Assembly (NCBI GenBank): GCA_028699365.1
Contig: JAQVUQ010000035.1
Span: 1-13,366, forward strand
Direction: 5' to 3'
From: UBA5359 sp028699365 [NCBI: bacterium]
Lineage (GTDB): Bacteria; UBP13; UBA5359
Length of the DNA stretch: 13,366 bases
Positions 1-6,522 of the stretch are shown here, piece by piece. The notes below the pieces were generated by a model. That model was not told the DNA's origin. It did not search any database and was given only the letters and a program-made list of their open reading frames with translations. The stretch's first letter is position 1. Each line of letters starts with the position of its first letter. Position numbers and translations under genes: made by a program.

Positions 1-1
1 G

Positions 2-961
2 GGTGCATGTTTCGGCAGCACAATGGCCGGTTATATGGCTGATAAGGAGCACGCCGCTTTCTCCCGGCGAGGTGTCGGGGGTATCAGTCCGACTGCCTGG
101 ACAGAGCTTACATCTCATTCATCGACGGCTTACGTCTGTATCGAACTGGGCTTAAAAGGCCCCGCCAGCTCGATCTCCGCCGGCTGTTGTACCGGGCTGG
201 AGGCTGTGGGGTGGGGCTATAGAACAATAATGGAGAACGGTGCCGATACGGTTGTTTGCGGCGCATCCGAAGCACCGATAACCGCTTTCGGTTTTTCTAT
301 TATGTGTGCCAGTCGTATCCTGACAACATTTCAGGAAGAGCCTGAAAAGGCATCACGGCCTTTTGCCGCCGGAAGAGATGGCGCGGTTCTCAGTGAAGGC
401 GGGGCGGCTCTCATACTTGAAGAGCTGGATCACGCTCTGTCGCGTGGCGCGCGCATATATGCCGAAGTTCTGGGGTATGCCTCCCGTGGCGAGGCAGGGG
501 ATATGGTGGATACCGATCCTGACGGTAGAGCCATTGCGGAAGCTATGGCCGAGGTGCTTTCCCATGCGCAACTGACCGGCGAGGATATCGACTATGTTCA
601 TGCGCACGGTTCGGGATTTCCGGCCGGCGATATTGCCGACACCAACGCCGTAAAGCGTGTAATGGGAGAACGGGCGTACTGTATTCCGGTAAACTCCATT
701 CGCTCGATGATAGGGCAGGCACTGGCTGCCGGCGGTGCGTTGCAGGCAGCTTCGACCGCGTTGTCCGTATATCACGGTATAGTGCCGCCAACGATAAACT
801 GTAACGATTCCGATCCCTTTTGCGATCTTGATTACGTCACCGAGGGCGCCAGAAGCGTCAGGATCCGGCACGCTCTCATGAACGGTACCAGCGTGGGCGG
901 AACCCATGCAGCGTTACTGTTCGGACGTTATAACGATAATGCACCACGGAGGGGCAAGTGA
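2..961 (+). CDS. Beta-ketoacyl-ACP synthase (FabF/KAS II-like), 5'-truncated by window edge
   Basis: Thiolase-fold condensing enzyme that would join an acyl chain to malonyl-ACP in fatty-acid or polyketide-type synthesis. The frame is open to the left edge, so the N-terminal part lies outside; the ATG at 23 is internal. Aligned by eye with E. coli FabF, the nucleophile Cys is present in SISAGCCTG (codon 185-187) and the first catalytic His in YVHAHG (605-607). The segment corresponding to SxKSMTGH reads SIRSMIGQ, so the conserved Lys is Arg (701-703) and the second catalytic His is Gln (716-718). The C-terminal NSFGFGGTN motif, which carries the gating Phe, reads NGTSVGGTH. The stop TGA overlaps the GTG start of the next kinase gene (GTGA), implying translational coupling. 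It could be a specialised synthase or a chain-length-factor-like partner, although such partners classically lose the Cys rather than the His. Family assignment is certain; activity and substrate are not. Confidence 0.93.
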   Translation, partial: GACFGSTMAGYMADKEHAAFSRRGVGGISPTAWTELTSHSSTAYVCIELGLKGPASSISAGCCTGLEAVGWGYRTIMENGADTVVCGASEAPITAFGFSIMCASRILTTFQEEPEKASRPFAAGRDGAVLSEGGAALILEELDHALSRGARIYAEVLGYASRGEAGDMVDTDPDGRAIAEAMAEVLSHAQLTGEDIDYVHAHGSGFPAGDIADTNAVKRVMGERAYCIPVNSIRSMIGQALAAGGALQAASTALSVYHGIVPPTINCNDSDPFCDLDYVTEGARSVRIRHALMNGTSVGGTHAALLFGRYNDNAPRRGK

Positions 962-3429
962 GCTTTAAGCTGACAATGCTTGCTATTGCCGCGGGCACCA
1001 ATTTTTGCCTGGGTGTTTTTGTTCTCTTTAAAAACAGGAGAATTCTTGTTAATAAACTGTTTGCTCTTTTTGCCGGATTCGTTACTTTCTGGGTTCTGTT
1101 TGTACTGCTGACCGAGAGCGCAAGCACTCCTGTTATCGCTCTCTTCTGGGACAGAATGACATTTGCTACAACCAGTTTACTACCGGTAAGCTGTCTTATC
1201 TTTGTTTCGGTATTTCCCTTAAAGAGAGCATTGACGGTTACTCGTGATATCAAAATATTCACGGCTATCGGCTTTGTCTTCTTCTTCCTCTCGTTTACTC
1301 CGTTTATCATCCAAAACGTATCGCTTGAACCGTGGGGCGTGAAGGACCACTGTGGGCCGGCCATATCCTTGTTTGCTATCTATTTTCTTGCCTGCATGTT
1401 CTGGGCTATAGTAGGGCGTCTGTATATGCAAAGCTACAGAACCAGAGGCGTTGAACGACTTCAGATACAATACCTTGCAATGGGTATTACGGTATCCACG
1501 GTTATAGGCGTGATGACTAATCTACTGATACCTATGTTCTTCAAGTCGTCTTACTTCGCAGGCTTTGGTCCTTCCTTTTCCATAATTATGATCGGCTTTA
1601 TTGCTCATACCATTGTCAGGTATAAATTGCTGCAAATACACCTGGTTCTGAAAAAGGGATTTGTCTATTCTCTTTCGATAGTAATAGCGGCCGGCAGCTT
1701 TATCTTCCTTCTCTTATACAGCCAGAGAATACTCGAGGATTTTCTGGGCTTTTCTTCATTACTATCATCTGCAATTATTGCTCTGGTAATCGCTATAGCA
1801 TTTCAACCGTTACGTCTTTATATTCAGGGTATATTCGATAGATATTTATACAGGGAATCGTATAGCTACCACAGCACTTTGCTGGAGATAAGCAGGTCTC
1901 TGGCGTCAATTCTCAACCTGGATCAGATAAGCCATTACATATACAACATAATATATAATACCATGCACCCTGACCGTGTTTATCTCTATCTTCTTGGAGC
2001 ACAGGTAGATTGGATGCAGTTAGTATTGGCGCACAGTGCCATGGAGACGAACGCATCACCGCCTGACAGGCTGTCTGTCGGTAGCAGGCTGATCACATAT
2101 ATCGCCTCCAAAAAGGATATCGTATTACGTGAGGAGTTGATGCGGCTCTCGTCCGAGAGAGGAATAGAAAGCGTTATTGCCGAGATGCACAGGCTGGAGA
2201 TTGACGTAGTTGTTCCTATAATGCTGGAGGGGAGACTCACAGCCGCTTTAATGCTCGGGCCAAAACTTTCGGGTGATATCTATTCCATTGAGGATATGGG
2301 ACTTCTTGTCACTATGGCCAATCAGGCCGCAGTGGCCATCAATAACGCTCAACTGTATGAGGAAGTCCGGCGTGTTCGCGATTATAATGAGAGCATTCTT
2401 GCCAATATGGAAAGCGGTGTCATTACCGTTGATAAACAATGCATGGTCATGCTCTTTAATCATGCTGCAGCCCGTATATTCCTACTTGATAAGAATACTT
2501 CCGTAGGTCAGCATATCAGCGATATCAGCCCGATACTTACGGATAAAGTTATGGACGCTTTGGAGAGCGGTAATACCTGCAGCAATCTGGAAGTAGCTCT
2601 TCCCCAGGAGGGAGAGAGCCTTCCGCTGATGATAAGCACTACTATTCTCAAAGGAATAAGAGATGATATAGAAGGCGTAATTCTTGTATTCAGCGATCTC
2701 TCTCGTATCAAGGAACTTGAGGAGGAGCGCAATCAGGCTGAGAGGCTTGCATATGTCGGCGGGTTGGCAGCCGGCCTGGCCCATGAGATCAAGAACCCTC
2801 TTGTTTCGATAAAAACCTTTGCTCAACTCCTGCCGGATAAGTTCGACGATCAGGAATTCAGAGAGGTCTTTTCGCAATTGGTTGTCAAGGAGATAGAGCG
2901 TATTGATCTTCTTATATCGCAGTTGCTGGGCTTCGCCCGCTCCACTCAGGCGGAAATGATGCCGATGAATATTAAAGACCCCCTTGACGAGATGCTGCTG
3001 TTGTTATCTAATAGGTTACAGGAACGCTTGATAGAAACTAAGAAGCATTATCCGCCAGGGAGTGTTCTTGTGTTCGCCGATGGCGGAAAGATGAAGCAGT
3101 TGTTTCTTAATATGTTTATTAACGCCATTGAGGCTATGCCGGATGGCGGGAGTCTTAACATAGATATAGCACCGAATGACAGGGACGGCGATAAATGGTT
3201 CAGGATTATGATCGCCAATACCGGCGGGAAGATCCCTCCGGAGTTGAAGCAGAAGGTTTTCATGCCGTTCTACTCCACAAAACCGGGCGGGACGGGTCTG
3301 GGGTTGTCGATATGCCAGAAAATCATTCATGAGCATGGGGGAACCATTTCTTTGACTGATGAGGATATTACCAGATTTTATATAGATTTGCCGGCGTTTA
3401 AGATACCTTCTATCGGGATAGAGGCATAG
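958..3429 (+). CDS. Membrane-bound sensor histidine kinase (multi-TM, GAF, PAS, HisKA, HATPase)
   Basis: A protein of 823 aa that autophosphorylates and passes the phosphate to response regulators. The GTG start at 958 follows GGAGGGG (948-954) and overlaps the preceding stop. About nine hydrophobic segments fill residues 5-285, resembling the 7TM histidine-kinase sensor region plus extra helices. A GAF domain (about 300-465) and a PAS domain (about 475-590) follow. A HisKA domain has H609 in the AHEIKNPL H-box, and a HATPase_c domain has an N-box (N718/N722) and a clean G2 box GGTGLGLSI near 775-785. The G1 box reads IANTGGKIP, where DTGxGIP is usual, so the adenine-contacting Asp appears to be Asn. 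There is no extracytoplasmic sensor domain, so the cue is probably in the membrane, or cytoplasmic through GAF/PAS. Likely partners are the receivers encoded just downstream. Kinase identity is firm; the signal is unknown. Confidence 0.95.
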   Translation: MSFKLTMLAIAAGTNFCLGVFVLFKNRRILVNKLFALFAGFVTFWVLFVLLTESASTPVIALFWDRMTFATTSLLPVSCLIFVSVFPLKRALTVTRDIKIFTAIGFVFFFLSFTPFIIQNVSLEPWGVKDHCGPAISLFAIYFLACMFWAIVGRLYMQSYRTRGVERLQIQYLAMGITVSTVIGVMTNLLIPMFFKSSYFAGFGPSFSIIMIGFIAHTIVRYKLLQIHLVLKKGFVYSLSIVIAAGSFIFLLLYSQRILEDFLGFSSLLSSAIIALVIAIAFQPLRLYIQGIFDRYLYRESYSYHSTLLEISRSLASILNLDQISHYIYNIIYNTMHPDRVYLYLLGAQVDWMQLVLAHSAMETNASPPDRLSVGSRLITYIASKKDIVLREELMRLSSERGIESVIAEMHRLEIDVVVPIMLEGRLTAALMLGPKLSGDIYSIEDMGLLVTMANQAAVAINNAQLYEEVRRVRDYNESILANMESGVITVDKQCMVMLFNHAAARIFLLDKNTSVGQHISDISPILTDKVMDALESGNTCSNLEVALPQEGESLPLMISTTILKGIRDDIEGVILVFSDLSRIKELEEERNQAERLAYVGGLAAGLAHEIKNPLVSIKTFAQLLPDKFDDQEFREVFSQLVVKEIERIDLLISQLLGFARSTQAEMMPMNIKDPLDEMLLLLSNRLQERLIETKKHYPPGSVLVFADGGKMKQLFLNMFINAIEAMPDGGSLNIDIAPNDRDGDKWFRIMIANTGGKIPPELKQKVFMPFYSTKPGGTGLGLSICQKIIHEHGGTISLTDEDITRFYIDLPAFKIPSIGIEA

Positions 3430-3436
3430 AGTATAA

Positions 3437-5425
3437 ATGAATACGGTCTTTTTGGCCAGTGACAGAGAATATATGCTGGCTGCCATGCGACGCGCCTTAC
3501 CGGAGGGATGTACGGCAGTATGCGTTAATACTCCGGAGGAGGTAATAAGTTATACCTCTCTGGACGCTGATATTGCTCTGGTGGACATCACCAGCAGGCG
3601 CAGTGAGCATATCAGCATTATAAGCCAGTTGAAGAAGCTTATGCCCAACTGTGCGGTCATCGCTGTTCTTCCTTCGGAAAAGCGTGAAGGCGAGGAACTG
3701 GTGACTGACATGTGCTATGAGACGGTACGAGTGCCGATCGACATAGCGGATTTGCGTATTTCCGTTTTAAGGGTCATCGAGCGGAGCAGGCTGTTGCGTG
3801 AGATAACACACCTGAAGGCCAATCTGCATGAAAAACGCGATATCGAACTCCCTCACGCTCAAATTGCTCATTCGGATTCACGTTTCAACGGCGTCCTGAG
3901 AAAGTTTGCCAAAGGATTGGGTGCCGGGTTCAATCGTGAGAGATTGATAAAGTTCATCCATGAGGCTATTGACGAACTCAATCCCGTCAGCCGTGTCTCT
4001 ATAATCCTGGCGGAGCCGGGAGGGGAATATACTGTTGCCAGTAGTCGCGGCCTGCATCCTGATGTACTTGACAGCCTGTATCTCTCTCCCGGCAGAGGAC
4101 TCCTTCTATGGCTGTCGCAGCAAGGCCGGGTTTTGCGTAAATCGGAAGCCGGGTATTCCGGTGATCCTCTTCTGCTGGATGCCGTCAGGGAGATGGATGT
4201 TCTACAGGCGGTTGTCAGTATACCATCCATAGGCAAGGGGCGCCTGCTGGGGTCCATAAACCTTGGTGAGAAGGTGATTGGCGGCCAATACAGCAATGAA
4301 GAGCTTGAAATGCTGTATATATTGGCGAGCAATATCGCCGTAGCCCTGGAAGACATAGACATCTTCAATGAACTTCAGCATCAGAAATCGTATATAGAAG
4401 ATATTCTTCTCAGGATGAACAGCGGTGTCATAACCATCGATGCTTCCGATCGTATTACCATCTTCAATCACCGTGCGGCCGAAACCCTGGATATCCAGGC
4501 TGAGAGGGTTATCGGGGGGGACCTGCGTAATCTTCCGTCTCCTTTAGGCGACATGCTTCATGAGAGTCTTGTTACCGGCAGAAAGCGAAATCAGCATCAG
4601 ATCAAGCTGGCGGGCAAGCGTGACTGCTACCTGGAAATAAGTACGTTTCAGTTGCGGGATGCGTTATCCTCCGTCAGAGGCGCTGTGCTGATATTCGATG
4701 ATATCAGCACGGAGAGAGCCCTGCAGCGGGAGAAGGAAAACGCACAGAGGCTGGAGATGCTTAACAGAGTCGTGGCGCTGCTTGCCCACGAGCTGCGGAA
4801 TCCGCTGGTGTCCGTAAATACTTTTATTGAGCTCTTTCCGGAACGGAAAAACGATGAGGATTTCAACTCGGGTTTCTATGAGGCTGTCTGTAAGGATGTG
4901 CATAGGCTTGATGACCTGCTTGATAAGCTCATCACCTTGTCAAAACAATCCGATTACGATTTTGAATCGACCGATGTGTCCTCCCTGCTTAAAGAAAGAA
5001 TAAAGAAGCTGGAGACGCCGGCGCGTGAAGCCGGTATCAGCATCAAGCCGAGTATGGGGGCTGCTTCCGTGCGGTTGTCCCTGGATCGTAAGCAGATGGG
5101 CAAAGCGATAGAGTATATCATTCACAATTCGATCAATTCCACCAGGAGCGGTGGTGTCGTATCCGTCAGTATTGATGACGGCGCAGACGGTGACTATGTC
5201 AGGATATCGGTCAACGATGACGGCGATCCATTGCCGGCTAACAGTGTTGACGATGTTTTTCGACCGTTCTTTGTGAGCGACGGCAGAGGTGCGGATATCG
5301 GGCTGGCCGTAGCACACCGTATTGTACATGATCACGGCGGGAATCTGATTATCAACGGGAACGACAGGGCGCGGTTCGAGGTAGTATTGCCGGTAAACTC
5401 TGACAGGGGGGAGAACCATGAATAG
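3437..5425 (+). CDS. Soluble histidine kinase with degenerate N-terminal receiver, GAF and PAS
   Basis: A cytoplasmic 662-aa protein with no membrane segments, starting 7 nt after the previous stop; its ribosome site is weak, so coupling to upstream translation is likely. Residues 1-120 have a receiver-like fold: D9 and the phospho-acceptor-position D50 (ALVDITS) remain, but the first acid-pair Asp is Ser8, the conserved Thr position is Leu, and the conserved Lys before Pro is Val99. It is therefore probably a pseudo-receiver used for interaction. GAF (about 160-305), PAS (about 315-430), HisKA with H451 in LLAHELRNPLV, and HATPase_c follow. The N-box is IIHNSIN, G1 is VNDDGDPLP, and G2 is weakened to GADIGLAV. 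From GAF onward it matches the architecture and many motifs of the upstream membrane kinase, so the two are probably old duplicates. Its last 8 nt overlap the next gene. Kinase assignment is strong, though catalytic vigour is uncertain because of the altered G2 box. Confidence 0.93.
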   Translation: MNTVFLASDREYMLAAMRRALPEGCTAVCVNTPEEVISYTSLDADIALVDITSRRSEHISIISQLKKLMPNCAVIAVLPSEKREGEELVTDMCYETVRVPIDIADLRISVLRVIERSRLLREITHLKANLHEKRDIELPHAQIAHSDSRFNGVLRKFAKGLGAGFNRERLIKFIHEAIDELNPVSRVSIILAEPGGEYTVASSRGLHPDVLDSLYLSPGRGLLLWLSQQGRVLRKSEAGYSGDPLLLDAVREMDVLQAVVSIPSIGKGRLLGSINLGEKVIGGQYSNEELEMLYILASNIAVALEDIDIFNELQHQKSYIEDILLRMNSGVITIDASDRITIFNHRAAETLDIQAERVIGGDLRNLPSPLGDMLHESLVTGRKRNQHQIKLAGKRDCYLEISTFQLRDALSSVRGAVLIFDDISTERALQREKENAQRLEMLNRVVALLAHELRNPLVSVNTFIELFPERKNDEDFNSGFYEAVCKDVHRLDDLLDKLITLSKQSDYDFESTDVSSLLKERIKKLETPAREAGISIKPSMGAASVRLSLDRKQMGKAIEYIIHNSINSTRSGGVVSVSIDDGADGDYVRISVNDDGDPLPANSVDDVFRPFFVSDGRGADIGLAVAHRIVHDHGGNLIINGNDRARFEVVLPVNSDRGENHE

Positions 5426-6522
5426 CAAGGCGACTATTCTGGTAGTCGACGATGAATTTGGCCCCAGGGAATCATTCCGCATGTTATTGAAAGACCGCTA
5501 TAGAGTTATTACGGCAGCCAGCGGTAAGGAAGCTCTGGCAGTTGTCGATACGGAAGGCGACGAGATAGACCTGATCCTTCTGGATATACGCATGCCGGAG
5601 GAGGACGGTATAACCGTCCTGCAGAAGATAAAGAGTAGAAACCCGGAGATAGAAGTGGCTATGGTAACCGCATATGCCTCGGTAGAGACGGCGCGGAACG
5701 CATTGAAACACGGAGCCATAGACTATCTGATAAAACCGTTCGATCGTGACGATGTGGAGGAGATTGTCAGTAGGGGCATAGCCCGGCGGCGTAAACAGCG
5801 TGAAAACAAAGTCACCATACAGCGGCTGCAGGTTGTCAACAGTACGCTGCAGGGAGAGATCGAGAAAGCACGGGAGGATGTCAGGGAGCATTTTGCAGGC
5901 ACTGTTCAGGCGCTTATTGCGGCTATCGACGCCAAGGATCACTATACGGCCGGACATTCTGAACGTGTGGCATCGCTTACCCGCTATCTGGGAGAGTCTT
6001 GCGGCATTTTCGACAGGGAACTGGAACTGCTGTGCCAGGCTGCCCAGGTTCACGATATAGGAAAGATAGGTATAAGTGAAGCGGTATTGAGGAAAAAGGG
6101 ATCTCTTCTGGAAGAAGAGATGGAGGAAATGCGAATGCATCCCGCAATAGGTGCTGAAATACTGGCGCCGGTGAATTTTTTGCGGGATATGATACCGGCT
6201 GTGCTGTATCATCATGAGAGATACGACGGTACGGGATATCTACAGGGGATAGAGCGTGATCAGATAGCTCTTTATGCCAGGATAGTGGCTATTGCCGATG
6301 CCATAGATGCTATGGGATCCGATCGTCCGTACAGAGAGGCTATGTCGCCTGAACAGATCTGGCAGAGCCTTTATAACGGTGCCGGAACGCAATTCGATCC
6401 TGAATTAGTTGAAGTTGCCTTGAAATTAAGGCTGCCATATATACAGCAACGCTTAACCGAGACTTATAAGCAGATCAAGCGGTAGTATTGCCGGTAAGCT
6501 CTGACAGGGGGGAGAACCATGA
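5380..6522 (+). repeat. Tandem duplication: leader plus receiver module (unit offset 1101 bp)
   Basis: Positions 5380-5421 and 6481-6522 are identical at 41 of 42 bases, and recognisable homology continues through both receiver domains and the start of the linker (to about 5850 and 6950). In copy 1 the leader encodes the C-terminus of the upstream kinase; in copy 2 it is non-coding but still reads as the same peptide ending at a TAG. A perfectly conserved block of about 40 bp recurs inside the receivers (5643-5683 and 6744-6784), while other stretches differ at many third positions. This patchwork suggests duplication followed by partial homogenisation. Confidence 0.9.
5418..6485 (+). CDS. 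Response regulator REC-HD-GYP, predicted c-di-GMP phosphodiesterase
   Basis: A 355-aa RpfG-type effector predicted to hydrolyse cyclic di-GMP when its receiver is phosphorylated. The ATG at 5418 follows GGGGGGAG (5406-5413) and overlaps the kinase stop by 8 nt. The REC domain (residues 6-120) has the acid pair D11/D12, phospho-acceptor D56 in LLLDIRMPEEDG, T84-region VTAYAS and Lys in YLIKPFD. A coiled linker (about 125-165) leads to the HD-GYP domain, with AGHSERV, the metal-binding HD pair H212/D213 in VHDIGKIGI, MHPAIG, and H265/H266 in HHERYDGTGY. The signature GYP reads GYL here (Pro to Leu), but all visible metal ligands are kept. It is the only recognisable output domain of the operon. 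The TAG stop lies inside a duplicated segment that forms the leader of the next gene, so the C-terminus may have been set by a recombination event. Confidence 0.95.
   Translation: MNSKATILVVDDEFGPRESFRMLLKDRYRVITAASGKEALAVVDTEGDEIDLILLDIRMPEEDGITVLQKIKSRNPEIEVAMVTAYASVETARNALKHGAIDYLIKPFDRDDVEEIVSRGIARRRKQRENKVTIQRLQVVNSTLQGEIEKAREDVREHFAGTVQALIAAIDAKDHYTAGHSERVASLTRYLGESCGIFDRELELLCQAAQVHDIGKIGISEAVLRKKGSLLEEEMEEMRMHPAIGAEILAPVNFLRDMIPAVLYHHERYDGTGYLQGIERDQIALYARIVAIADAIDAMGSDRPYREAMSPEQIWQSLYNGAGTQFDPELVEVALKLRLPYIQQRLTETYKQIKR

Noticed and set aside
353-907. Long minus-strand open frame (184 codons) opposite the ketoacyl synthase
   Set aside because: It lies entirely opposite a gene with clear KAS motifs, shows no recognisable domain and has no ribosome site; a shadow frame.
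5484-6215. Minus-strand open frame of 243 codons opposite the HD-GYP gene
   Set aside because: The opposite strand carries complete REC and HD-GYP motifs; the minus product is low in recognisable motifs and its length follows from codon bias.
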